Below, piece by piece: positions 45,931-53,456 of a DNA stretch of 64,000 nt; the stretch's first letter is position 1; the number at the start of each line of letters is the position of its first letter. Below the pieces are notes generated by a model that worked only from the letters and a program-made list of their open reading frames with translations, was not told the origin of the DNA and ran no database searches. This DNA comes from Eubacteriaceae bacterium. GTDB lineage: Bacteria > Bacillota > Clostridia > Lachnospirales > Lachnospiraceae. The position numbers and the translations under genes were made by a program. Where the stretch lies: positions 125,495 to 189,494 of the forward strand of contig CABIWJ010000006.1 in NCBI GenBank assembly GCA_902362455.1, in the 5' to 3' direction.

Positions 45931-46353
45931 ATGGAATTGAATATTAATTCGCCATCATATTTTACAAAACAATATGGGGTTATCGATGAAATCTACAGCA
46001 TGTGCAGAGGTATATCAAAACATGTTGAAAATAAGCAGTACAGTGATCTTGTAGATATAGTTGGTATAACACCAATTATAGCACCTAAAGATATTATAGA
46101 ACAGGGCCTTTTTAAACAAGAAAAGAAGTGTGATATAAAATATGGTTTTGCATCGGTTAGTCTCTGGATTGATTATGATGAATACTTAAAAGCTGATATA
46201 ACGGATAAACAGATTATGATAGTAAAAAATATATTAGCATCCATAAAAACGATATCTCGAAAAGCAAAAATAGATTATAAACAGTTTTGTGAGGATATAT
46301 TTCAATATTGCAAGCTGATAAATCTTCCGATAGAATCAAATTTAAAAGTATAA
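45931..46353 (+). CDS. Candidate immunity protein for the RHS toxin
   Basis: A 140-aa acidic/mixed soluble protein, 76 bp behind the RHS stop, with a GGAGG site. The sequence has a VDIVGITPIIAPKDIIEQGLF segment and YGFASVSLWIDYDEYL; I do not recognise a named family with certainty. Position directly after a polymorphic-toxin tip and the AT-rich base use fit an immunity gene. The IS inserted about 10 bp after its stop. Confidence 0.6.
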   Translation: MELNINSPSYFTKQYGVIDEIYSMCRGISKHVENKQYSDLVDIVGITPIIAPKDIIEQGLFKQEKKCDIKYGFASVSLWIDYDEYLKADITDKQIMIVKNILASIKTISRKAKIDYKQFCEDIFQYCKLINLPIESNLKV

Positions 46354-46362
46354 ATTATAGAG

Positions 46363-47909
46363 ATGAGCAAAACATATTGATCCAAAAGTAGAACTTGGCA
46401 GTTAGCTCCCATAAAGTTTGAGGTTGCGATTTTATGGCATAGCAAAGCTAACGTAAGTCCAAAACTTACGAAATCATAAGACTATGAGAATTTTTTAATC
46501 AAGCAATTCGTTTTATTGTTTTTAGTTTGCGATAAGACTGACCAGAATGGCTAGTGATTGCGGCAACGGCAACTGCTAGTAAACTGATATGGGCAAGTGT
46601 GTTTAAGTTTGTAACAGATGCTTTATTTCTTACCCACATCCGCTCTTGACCAGTATTTTTAAAACGCGAATTATAGCGTTCACATTCTGTGCGGAGTGAA
46701 TAATTACTTTTAAAATATTTGCTGTCCCTATCAATGGAAAGTCTTAAATCATCAGGAATGGTGAGATATCTCGTACAGCCACGATGCTTTTTACCATTAT
46801 AGAAATTTTTGTGGTGGCATGGGCAAAGGGTATCTTTACTTGATTTTAGAGGACAACAAAACTTTTGACGGGTACGACCACAATCGGAAAACTTACCATC
46901 CTTCCACATGGCAAGCCCTGCTTCGCAAATGGGATTCCCTTGAGGAAGAAGTTTCGGATTTTTGGTATTACGTTTGTTTAATGGAATGATACATTCTCCA
47001 TTGTAAAGTTCCTTAACCTGATTGTAGATATTTTTGACATCGTAACCTTTGTCGGCAAGGAATATGCAGTCCGTTATTGGTTGAAAGGAATGGGTAGCAG
47101 CAAGGATATCTAAAGCGACGGTAGCATCATGAACTTCCGCGGTTGTGGTCATTTCATAAATAGGAAGACCTGAAATACAGTCTACAAGGACATGGTTTTT
47201 ATAGCCCCAATAAAATTCATATTTTTTCTCATTCGTTTGATTGGATGCAGTGTGGACGCCGAGTCTACAATCTGAATCCGCCCTTGGTTGATTTCCGGGC
47301 TTAAACTTATTTGAGAGAAAAGATTTCGGATTATTCTGTGAAGTATTTGCAGAGACAGGAGTTGAATCTAAGCCAATAAAAGAAGTGTCTACAATACCTT
47401 CTTTAGAAAGGAATAGCACCTGAGTTTTCATGATTTTAGAGAGAACTTTGTTATCAAAATTTTTCAAGAAGCGATCAAAAGTCCAATAAGAAGGAAGTGG
47501 ACGAGAAATATCAAAGCCACAAAAATGCGCAATCAGAAGATTATTGTGAAGATAATCGACAAGATCGGAAATCATGGAGAAACCTTCGCATTTCATGACA
47601 ATAAAGGAACAAATCATAGCGTGGTTTGAAAACCCTTTTCTTCCTGTTTTGGGGAATTCCGGAACAAAGGATAAATCAAGATTCAGAAAAAGAGAATCAT
47701 AAAACTTTGCAACTGGTTGTGAAGTGAAAAGACGGATGTCTTTCAAAATTTCTTGACGATAGATAACAATCAGCTCCTTTCGGTGAATTGATTTTGACAA
47801 CTTAATTATACCATTTGGAGTTGATTGTTACTATAAATTTGGAGTGATAAAAGAGGTTGCCATGCCTCGCAAACCCGCATAAATACTGAATGTGTGGAGT
47901 TTTGCTCAT
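46363..47909 (-). mobile_element. Insertion sequence with 11-bp inverted repeats
   Basis: ATGAGCAAAAC (46363-46373) and GTTTTGCTCAT (47899-47909) are exact inverted repeats bracketing a single DDE transposase gene on the minus strand, total 1547 bp. No convincing target duplication is visible (flanks TATAGAG and GGCTAAT differ), so the ends may be a base or two off or the duplication has decayed. Confidence 0.75.
46499..47800 (-). CDS. DDE transposase (IS4/IS1182-like)
   Basis: A 433-aa transposase. The catalytic core has LDSTPVS (first Asp, about 145), IFLADKGYDVKNIY (second Asp), and a C-terminal SLRTECERYNSRFKNTG with the Glu (YREK-like signature). A Cys-rich stretch (KFCCPLKSSKDTLCPCHHK) lies between them, as in several DDE_Tnp_1 proteins. 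The apparent start is TTG 47800; no classical ribosome-binding site precedes it, and GAAAGGAG lies inside the frame a few codons later, so the true start may be internal. The family is not firmly assigned. Confidence 0.85.
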   Translation of the reverse strand: MSKSIHRKELIVIYRQEILKDIRLFTSQPVAKFYDSLFLNLDLSFVPEFPKTGRKGFSNHAMICSFIVMKCEGFSMISDLVDYLHNNLLIAHFCGFDISRPLPSYWTFDRFLKNFDNKVLSKIMKTQVLFLSKEGIVDTSFIGLDSTPVSANTSQNNPKSFLSNKFKPGNQPRADSDCRLGVHTASNQTNEKKYEFYWGYKNHVLVDCISGLPIYEMTTTAEVHDATVALDILAATHSFQPITDCIFLADKGYDVKNIYNQVKELYNGECIIPLNKRNTKNPKLLPQGNPICEAGLAMWKDGKFSDCGRTRQKFCCPLKSSKDTLCPCHHKNFYNGKKHRGCTRYLTIPDDLRLSIDRDSKYFKSNYSLRTECERYNSRFKNTGQERMWVRNKASVTNLNTLAHISLLAVAVAAITSHSGQSYRKLKTIKRIA

Positions 47910-47928
47910 GGCTAATAAATTAGTCAGT

Positions 47929-47970
47929 GGAGGTGAGAGGCATTGTTAATAATTACAATGCCTCGAAAAT
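47929..47970 (+). promoter_or_regulatory. Ribosome-binding site separated from its start codon by a hairpin
   Basis: GGAGGTGA (47929-47936) is followed directly by a perfect hairpin (GAGGCATTGT 47937-47946, ACAATGCCTC 47955-47964, 8-nt loop), then 6 nt, then ATG 47971. Folding the hairpin would bring the site to about 6 nt from the start. No other ribosome-binding site precedes the gene. Confidence 0.55.
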
Positions 47971-48657
47971 ATGAGACGAAAAATTATAATAGTAATTGTA
48001 GTTGTGGTTCTGGTTATAGTAGCTACAATAACATTTTTTGTGATAAAAGATTTACAGCAGGAGAAAAGTCTTCGAAAAGAAATTGATGAAATTCAAAAAG
48101 AAATGGTAGATTTTGAACAAATAGATGTAGACAAAATAAGCAAAAAATTAAAAGCTACAGTAACTACAGGAGATTATGCCAAAATTGAGAAAGCCATAAA
48201 AAACTATATGGCAGATAATTTAAATACGATGCTAACAATTTCAGAGGCTTTAAATGATGAAGTAATACCAAATGCGCTTACTGCAGAAAATTATCAGAAT
48301 GATGGTCCCGATTTTGTAAAAACAAGGAAAATTTTAAAAAATACACAAGATAAACTCAGTGCTTCAAAAGAGACGATGATAATATTGTCAAAAGACGATA
48401 CGGTTATGTCTTATTTAAAGAATGTTGATGATTCGTATTATATTGATTTATATAAAGAAATGGTGGGAGAAGAAAGTTCGGTTGATGATATTAAAAAAAA
48501 TATTGACGATATAGTGAATTTGATTCAATCCCAGCAAAATGTTTTGGAATTTCTTTCAGAAAATAAAAATATGTGGAATGTGCAAAACGGAAAAATTCAG
48601 TTTGATGATGATATTTTATTAAATCAATATAATCAATTACTTTTAGCCGTTCAATAA
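47971..48657 (+). CDS. Exported, membrane-anchored helical protein, unknown function
   Basis: A 228-aa protein with a basic N-terminus and one long membrane helix (about 4-26), then an external helical, acidic domain of about 200 residues with many Asp/Glu/Lys and no Cys. No family recognised. It may pair with the lipoprotein gene 17 bp downstream. Both are AT-rich, matching the accessory toxin region to the left. Translation probably depends on the site/hairpin described at 47929. Confidence 0.6.
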   Translation: MRRKIIIVIVVVVLVIVATITFFVIKDLQQEKSLRKEIDEIQKEMVDFEQIDVDKISKKLKATVTTGDYAKIEKAIKNYMADNLNTMLTISEALNDEVIPNALTAENYQNDGPDFVKTRKILKNTQDKLSASKETMIILSKDDTVMSYLKNVDDSYYIDLYKEMVGEESSVDDIKKNIDDIVNLIQSQQNVLEFLSENKNMWNVQNGKIQFDDDILLNQYNQLLLAVQ

Positions 48658-48674
48658 AAAACGAAGGAGAGAAT

Positions 48675-49301
48675 ATGCAAAAGAAGAATTGTGTTTTGTG
48701 CATAAGTATAGGAATTATAGTATGTATATTGTTATCAGCTTGCTCCAAACAACCAGACTTCGATGCCAAATCCTACGTCCAAAGTTCTCTTGATGCATAC
48801 TATCATGGAGAATATAAGGACTATGCGAATCTGTTAGAAATCTCGGAAAAAGATGCCAAGAAAGAAATCGAAGAGGATTTTAATGAGAGCATCCAACAGC
48901 AATTTGATGATTCTGATAACATTACGGACAAAGGAATTGCTGATTATGCGGAAAAACTGGCAGAAGTAAAGAAACTGGCAAAATACAAAGTACAGGATGT
49001 GAAAGAAGAGGATGGAGTCTATACAGTAAGTGTACAAGTTGAACCATCCAATGTATTTCAGACATTGCAACAAAGCTCTACAGAGGTAAGCAATGAAAAA
49101 ATAAAGCAGGGATTGGATGGAAATGATCCAGAAGTCTTTGCAGCTGTATTAACAGAAAGTGTCCAGAAGAGTCTTGAAAAGAACAGTTATGGAAAAACTG
49201 TTACTGTAAAAGTATCAGTGGAAAAAGATAATTCAGGAAAGTATGGTCTTTCGGATACAGAGATGAGTAAGCTGGAAACAGCGATGTTTCCAACAGAATA
49301 A
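48675..49301 (+). CDS. Lipoprotein, unknown function
   Basis: A 208-aa lipoprotein. The signal peptide ends in LLSAC with the lipid Cys at about 23. The mature part (about 24-208) starts with a helical region (DAKSYVQSSLDAYYHGEY), as in Firmicute DUF5105-like lipoproteins, and continues with KVQDVKEEDGVYTVSVQVEP strands. Function unknown. A clear terminator follows the stop. Confidence 0.7.
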   Translation: MQKKNCVLCISIGIIVCILLSACSKQPDFDAKSYVQSSLDAYYHGEYKDYANLLEISEKDAKKEIEEDFNESIQQQFDDSDNITDKGIADYAEKLAEVKKLAKYKVQDVKEEDGVYTVSVQVEPSNVFQTLQQSSTEVSNEKIKQGLDGNDPEVFAAVLTESVQKSLEKNSYGKTVTVKVSVEKDNSGKYGLSDTEMSKLETAMFPTE

Positions 49302-49310
49302 GAATGAATG

Positions 49311-49350
49311 GAAAGCTATCAGAGGAAAAAAACTGGTAGCTTTCTTTTGT
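49311..49350 (+). terminator. Rho-independent terminator after the lipoprotein gene
   Basis: GAAAGCTATCAG (49311-49322) pairs with CTGGTAGCTTTC (49333-49344) with one G-U pair, followed by TTTTG. Confidence 0.8.
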
Positions 49351-49416
49351 TTCAAAAACAGAGACTTGTTAAAAAGCTATTGTAATAAGCGAATCAGAAA
49401 AGTTATAATAAATGAT

Positions 49417-49440
49417 AATGGATGGCAGAGGTCATCCATT
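49417..49440 (+). promoter_or_regulatory. Inverted repeat upstream of the mmcQ-like gene
   Basis: AATGGATG (49417-49424) and CATCCATT (49433-49440) pair perfectly around 8 nt, a few bases downstream of a TATAAT-like sequence (49404-49409). Possible operator or leader hairpin. Confidence 0.4.
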
Positions 49441-49467
49441 CATTATGAGAAAAAGAAGGGATCCCAC

Positions 49468-49833
49468 ATGAACCAACAAGAAATATTCACATACATCCAA
49501 AAGCAATACCCCACCCATCCAGACACCATCAACAAATCCGGATACCTCGTCACCATCTTCAAAAACCCAAGAACCGCCGCACCTTATGCCATCTTTTACC
49601 AACCAGCTGAAAGAACAACTTTCATGGAAGTTCAGGCAGAGCCGGACATGATAGGCAACTACATCGAAATGTATCACCTTGCTCCGGCAAAGTACATGGA
49701 CAAGAAGCACTGGCTGGCAGTTCCGTTGGATGGTTCTGTCAGCGATTCAAAAGTTCTGGATTTACTCGATATGAGCTACGACCTCGTAGACGGACAGGCA
49801 GAAACAGATGGAGAGACAGGAGCAGATAGATAG
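49468..49833 (+). CDS. MmcQ/YjbR-family protein
   Basis: A 121-aa soluble protein from ATG 49468 behind AGAAGG; the open frame from 49366 only adds untranslated leader. The C-terminal half matches the MmcQ/YjbR fold: APAKYMDKKHWLAVPLDG and KVLDLLDMSYDLV. These small proteins are thought to bind DNA; the role is not established. It opens the haem/sortase region. Confidence 0.75.
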   Translation: MNQQEIFTYIQKQYPTHPDTINKSGYLVTIFKNPRTAAPYAIFYQPAERTTFMEVQAEPDMIGNYIEMYHLAPAKYMDKKHWLAVPLDGSVSDSKVLDLLDMSYDLVDGQAETDGETGADR

Positions 49834-49952
49834 GGGCAGACGGACAGGCAACAGACAGTACGCCAGAAGAAAAAGATTGACAATTCTGACCACACATTCC
49901 ATAATGACGATAGTGGTTCGAGAGAACTAACAGGAAAAATGGGAGAGACAAC

Positions 49953-50765
49953 ATGAAGAAAAAAAGCTCATACCGATGGCTGATATGGATCATTCTGGCA
50001 GTGGTTTTAATCGGGGTAGCACTTATGCATATCCTTCCCCCATACATCGACCGATGGAAATCCGCCAGAGATTATGACAAACTTGCCGAGGAGTATGTAA
50101 ATGATGAGTCCGAACCAGATGATGGAAAGCAGAAGAAAAAAGACTGGTGGGCAACAGACGTAAAAGTAGAGTTTGACAAACTGAAAGCCGAGAATCCAGA
50201 TGTTATCGGATGGATACGGTTTGATAATCAGGACGAACTTGGCATCAATTATCCAATTCTGTATTCAGGTGACAATGAGAAATATCTGAGAACCGACTTG
50301 TATGGCAACAGCCACATCGCAGGGTGTATCTTTTTGGAAGGTCTTAACAAATCTGATTTTTCGGATTATTACAACATCATCTACGGTCACAATATGAATG
50401 ACGGAAGCATGTTTGGGAGCCTGAAAAAATATAAGGATGACGGATTCTGGAAAAAGAATCAATACTTCACTGTATATTCTGAGACAACCGCCTACCGTTA
50501 TCGAATCTTCTCTTATGAAGATGCGGTCAATGGCGGTGATGTGTATAAAGTAGGATACCAGCCTGGCGAAGAGTATCAGAAATTTATCGATCAGATGATA
50601 AAAGATTCCGATGTCGATACAGGAGTAAAGCCGCAGACCAGTAACAAGATACTGACACTTTCTACCTGTACAGGGAACGGATACAGCAAGCGGCTTGCCA
50701 TCCATGCAGTCTGCGTTGACGCACAGACTACGGATGAGTCAAAATTAAAGGAAACAGGAAATTAA
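49953..50765 (+). CDS. srtB: Class B sortase
   Basis: A 270-aa membrane transpeptidase that cleaves sorting signals and attaches proteins to peptidoglycan. N-terminal membrane anchor at about 8-28, then a catalytic domain with His in NIIYGHNMND (about 146), Cys in LTLSTCTG (about 240) and Arg in SKRLAIHAV (about 246). The insertion between YGHN and the catalytic Cys and the LSTC form are typical of SrtB. It sits ahead of a locus whose largest protein ends in NVKTGD, its probable substrate, as in Isd-type haem systems. Terminated by a long hairpin. Confidence 0.92.
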   Translation: MKKKSSYRWLIWIILAVVLIGVALMHILPPYIDRWKSARDYDKLAEEYVNDESEPDDGKQKKKDWWATDVKVEFDKLKAENPDVIGWIRFDNQDELGINYPILYSGDNEKYLRTDLYGNSHIAGCIFLEGLNKSDFSDYYNIIYGHNMNDGSMFGSLKKYKDDGFWKKNQYFTVYSETTAYRYRIFSYEDAVNGGDVYKVGYQPGEEYQKFIDQMIKDSDVDTGVKPQTSNKILTLSTCTGNGYSKRLAIHAVCVDAQTTDESKLKETGN

Positions 50766-50771
50766 CTATGA

Positions 50772-50826
50772 AAATATCCAAAAGTATGTGAAAAAAGAAA
50801 TAAAAACATATTTTTGGATATTTTTA
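50772..50826 (+). terminator. Long rho-independent terminator after sortase
   Basis: AAATATCCAAAAGTATGT (50772-50789) pairs with ACATATTTTTGGATATTT (50806-50823) with one G-U pair; the T-run is 50821-50825. It isolates the sortase from the regulator operon. Confidence 0.88.
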
Positions 50827-50858
50827 TATGGAATTATAATGTTGTAGCGGAAAATGCA

Positions 50859-50910
50859 TTGACAAACCTGAAAAAAGGACAATATAATTAAAAATACATG
50901 GTTTGAACCA
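50859..50910 (+). promoter_or_regulatory. Promoter with adjacent palindrome, regulator operon
   Basis: TTGACA (50859-50864), 18-bp spacer, TATAAT (50883-50888): close to consensus. An inverted repeat TGGTTTGAACCA (50899-50910, TGGTT/AACCA arms) lies just downstream of the -10, where a repressor would act. Autoregulation by the downstream regulators is plausible. Confidence 0.7.
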
Positions 50911-50957
50911 ACTAACCAAAGCGTAATCGGGAAATAAGAAACAGAGGAAAAAAAGTA

Positions 50958-51437
50958 ATGGAAACAAAGAAAGTGGCAAAAGAATACCTGCAAAAAGATA
51001 TTCTGCGGACGATTTTTCAGATGTGGTATTCCTTTTACACCACAGAGATTGGAAAAGAGAGAAAAGCGGCTATCGAAGATATGCGGTTTAAACGGGATGG
51101 CTGGCTGTACATAGAGCCTTGGGAGATTTGGTTGGAACTAACGGAGCATCCGGAAAATGAGGATGATAGAATAATCTGGTATCAGAACATGCATGGAATC
51201 TGGAAGAAGGCAGAAGTAAATGATCAAATCATCAAAATCCCTGCCACAGCATTTCACATAGAGTACGAACAGCAGTGGTTGGGTGAAATACACTTCACCT
51301 GTAATCTGGGGGTGTCGCAGAGAAAAAGAAAGGCTCCAAGAAAAAAACGATATGCTTACTGGATGGAAGGCTTTTGCAGAAAATACCGGATATCGTGTAG
51401 CGGACAAATATATAAAAAAGACAGGTGGGAAAGGTAA
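50958..51437 (+). CDS. Hypothetical protein with C-terminal module shared with the next two genes
   Basis: 159 aa. The N-terminal half is helical with no clear DNA-binding motif. The region from about 50 (IEPWEIWLELTEHPENEDDR) through IIWYQNMHGIWKKAEVNDQ and IIKIPATAFHI resembles the C-terminal parts of the two downstream regulators (each has xxVxxIPxxAC/DxC-like strands after a WY/KY-x4-6-W/A segment). A basic tail (RKRKAPRKKRYAYW) follows. It is the first gene of the operon and is separated from the DtxR-like gene by 1 bp. Perhaps a sensor or co-regulator. Confidence 0.55.
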   Translation: METKKVAKEYLQKDILRTIFQMWYSFYTTEIGKERKAAIEDMRFKRDGWLYIEPWEIWLELTEHPENEDDRIIWYQNMHGIWKKAEVNDQIIKIPATAFHIEYEQQWLGEIHFTCNLGVSQRKRKAPRKKRYAYWMEGFCRKYRISCSGQIYKKDRWER

Positions 51438-51438
51438 A

Positions 51439-52257
51439 ATGGTAAAGAAGATTGAAAACAGAAATATTGATGTGACAAAAGCCAGAGGCGAACTGGAAGA
51501 AGATCTTCTGGAATATGTCTACCGGACATGGAGGCAGGGCAGACAGATCACATCGAAAGAGTATGCCAGAGAAGTGAACATAACCGGATATGAAGCGGCA
51601 GGCCTGGTGCGGAGTCTGGTGAAAAAAGGATTTTTGTGTGAGCCGGAAAACGGACATCTGGAACTGAGCGATAAGGGAAAACTGGAAGGTATGGAGTGCC
51701 TTGCACGCCATGAGAAACTGACACAGTTCTTTCAGATGGTAAGTGGAATGGATCAGCAGAGGGCGCAGGAAGATGCCTGTAGAGTGGAACATTATATCAG
51801 TCCGGAAGGGTTAAAAGGAATTGAAAACTTTCTGCAGTACGGTGACGTATACGACAGAGTTTATGACGATATGGACTTGTATACCTTTTATGAGGATGGT
51901 GAGTTCCCGATGGCATTCGGACTGTATGAACCGGAACGACGCAATCCAAGGTTCCTTGCACCAGAGTACGGGAAACTGGAACACTCTGTCATATTAAGAG
52001 TGAAAAAGTCACAGAACTGTTTCCTGCTCAAGACAAAAAAAGACGAATCCATCGGCTATGTATGGTACAGAAGAGATGATGAATGGATACAGGCGAAAGA
52101 AGAAAAAGGTGTTTATCAGTTACCGACAGACATCTGTACTTATACTGCGAATACAGGAATCCCGATTACAGAAGCAGTGGCAATCATTGCGATTACACGC
52201 TTTGAACAGAAGCCATTGCCAATCGATTATCGGGAATTGAATATTCATGTATGGTGA
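51439..52257 (+). CDS. DtxR-type metal-dependent regulator with extra C-terminal domain
   Basis: A 272-aa regulator. The N-terminal winged helix (about 19-80) contains ITSKEYAREVNITGYEAAGL. The dimerisation domain has H91 in ARHEKLTQFF and C114-E117-H118 in DACRVEHYIS, the same spacing as Cys102-Glu105-His106 of DtxR, so the iron/manganese site is probably intact. Residues 140-272 are not an SH3 domain but a module with GYVWYRRDDEWIQA and GVYQLPTDICTY, similar in pattern to flanking genes. ATG 51439 is chosen because it starts 1 bp after the previous stop; the longer frame from 51283 overlaps that gene. Likely controls the haem locus. Confidence 0.82.
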   Translation: MVKKIENRNIDVTKARGELEEDLLEYVYRTWRQGRQITSKEYAREVNITGYEAAGLVRSLVKKGFLCEPENGHLELSDKGKLEGMECLARHEKLTQFFQMVSGMDQQRAQEDACRVEHYISPEGLKGIENFLQYGDVYDRVYDDMDLYTFYEDGEFPMAFGLYEPERRNPRFLAPEYGKLEHSVILRVKKSQNCFLLKTKKDESIGYVWYRRDDEWIQAKEEKGVYQLPTDICTYTANTGIPITEAVAIIAITRFEQKPLPIDYRELNIHVW

Positions 52258-52276
52258 CGAAGAGAGGAACAGGAAA

Positions 52277-53113
52277 ATGGAAAAAGGTGAACATCTAAAG
52301 AGACAGAACAGACCTACGATGCTACAACTGCAATATTTACAAGGTCTGTCAAAAGTAGAAAAGAAACGTGGAGCTCAGGGAAGTATCGCAGAATATTATG
52401 GCGTGAACCGATCAACGGTGAACCGTTATTTTAAGAACTGCATAGAAAGAGGAATTCTGACAGAATCACTGGAATTTACTCCTGTGGGAGAAGAATGGCT
52501 GGAAAGATATACCAAGCTGCATGAGAATCTTGAAAAATATCTGGAAGAAATCGGTGCAAAACCGGAAGAAATCGAGGAATCACTGGATGTTATGGTGGAG
52601 AATATCGACATCCACATGCTGGAACTGATGATTAACGCCTATACAGAGAAAAAATCAGTATACAAGAAAAAAGAGAATGAACTGGATCAGGAGATACAGC
52701 ACAATCTGCAGAAATGTGAAAGGCATCCGGTAGTGTTCCGACTTTACCGGATGAATAAAAAGCAGGGGCAGGGAAGAGACTCTATGGCGATGAGAGGATT
52801 TGAAGAAATAGCCGAAATCGTTCAGGAGAATGGAGAAAGCTATCTGGAATTAAAGCTGAAAGAGATGGCAGCACACTCCAGAGTGAGTGGTGAAATGATG
52901 GCTGGAAAACTGAAAACATTGAAGTATGAGCATAATGAAGTCCTTGAAGAAGCAAGAATAGAGAATAATATAGTGAAAATCCCGATGGAAGCGTGCAGAA
53001 TCCACCGATGGACGGGGATTGGCACGATGGGAATTGTACCAGTTACCGTTACCTGCAGCGTAGGACCAATGCACATGCCGGAAAGCACTGCACTGTTATA
53101 TTTCTGGGTATAA
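52277..53113 (+). CDS. DtxR-like winged-helix regulator with degenerate metal site
   Basis: A 278-aa protein from ATG 52277. The N-terminal winged helix (about 15-75) has GSIAEYYGVNRSTVNRYFKN. The part matching the DtxR dimer region reads MVENIDIHMLELM instead of a Cys-x2-Glu-His, so classical metal binding is lost. The C-terminal segment EEARIENNIVKIPMEACRIHRW parallels the other two genes of the operon. It may respond to a different ligand, such as haem, or act with the DtxR paralogue. The first gene, this gene and the regulator between them are closely packed. A strong terminator follows. Confidence 0.65.
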   Translation: MEKGEHLKRQNRPTMLQLQYLQGLSKVEKKRGAQGSIAEYYGVNRSTVNRYFKNCIERGILTESLEFTPVGEEWLERYTKLHENLEKYLEEIGAKPEEIEESLDVMVENIDIHMLELMINAYTEKKSVYKKKENELDQEIQHNLQKCERHPVVFRLYRMNKKQGQGRDSMAMRGFEEIAEIVQENGESYLELKLKEMAAHSRVSGEMMAGKLKTLKYEHNEVLEEARIENNIVKIPMEACRIHRWTGIGTMGIVPVTVTCSVGPMHMPESTALLYFWV

Positions 53114-53176
53114 ATAAGAAGTGAGAAAAATTCTCATTTACGCATATCATGTAACAAAATAAGAAAAAATTTCAAT

Positions 53177-53221
53177 AAAGTGTCGCTGTTGATAAAACAC
53201 TATCAATAACGGCACTTTTAC
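53177..53221 (+). terminator. Terminator of the regulator operon
   Basis: An 18-nt arm (53177-53194, AAAGTGTCGCTGTTGATA) pairs with 53201-53218 with about three wobble pairs, followed by TTTTA. Confidence 0.8.
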
Positions 53222-53226
53222 GTCTA

Positions 53227-53291
53227 TTGTTGTCTGAATAGCAACAAAATCAAAGGAAATAACGGCTCGTTTGTTGCAATTCAGGCAACAA
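53227..53291 (+). promoter_or_regulatory. Two inverted copies of a 21-bp palindromic operator candidate
   Basis: Copy 1 (53227-53247) is TTGTTG-N9-CAACAA; copy 2 (53271-53291) read on the other strand matches copy 1 at 19 of 21 positions, including the central CTGAAT. Each copy is itself a near-palindrome. They lie about 20 and 60 bp upstream of the -35 box at 53309, a typical place for regulator binding. Confidence 0.7.
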
Positions 53292-53308
53292 ACTTGTAAA
53301 AAATGGTG

Positions 53309-53338
53309 TTGACATTGGATGGCAAATTATGGTATCTT
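53309..53338 (+). promoter_or_regulatory. Promoter of the NEAT/haem operon
   Basis: TTGACA (53309-53314), 18-bp spacer, TATCTT (53333-53338), followed by a leader of about 110 nt before the hemophore start at 53457. The best sigma-A match in this 343-bp gap. Confidence 0.65.
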
Positions 53339-53399
53339 TTGGACAAGGAGTTAGACGTGGGTAACCGGAATAATTCTCATGGAACTCTAAGTATCATAA

Positions 53400-53426
53400 C
53401 TAATAAATTATTAGCAAAAAAGCTAA
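53400..53426 (+). promoter_or_regulatory. Overlapping inverted repeats in the hemophore leader
   Basis: CTAATAA-A-TTATTAG (53400-53414) overlaps TTAGC-N6-GCTAA (53411-53426), between the promoter and the AAGGAGG site. They may be an additional operator or alternative RNA stems. Confidence 0.45.
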
Positions 53427-53456
53427 TGCCAAAAAACGAAAAGGAGGATTACAGTT

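Noticed and set aside
46381..46498. Riboswitch-like folded RNA left of the transposase
   Set aside because: The stems (GTTAGCT/AGCTAAC, GTAAGT/ACTTAC) lie inside the IS end and downstream of the minus-strand transposase, so an IS terminal structure or terminator is more likely.
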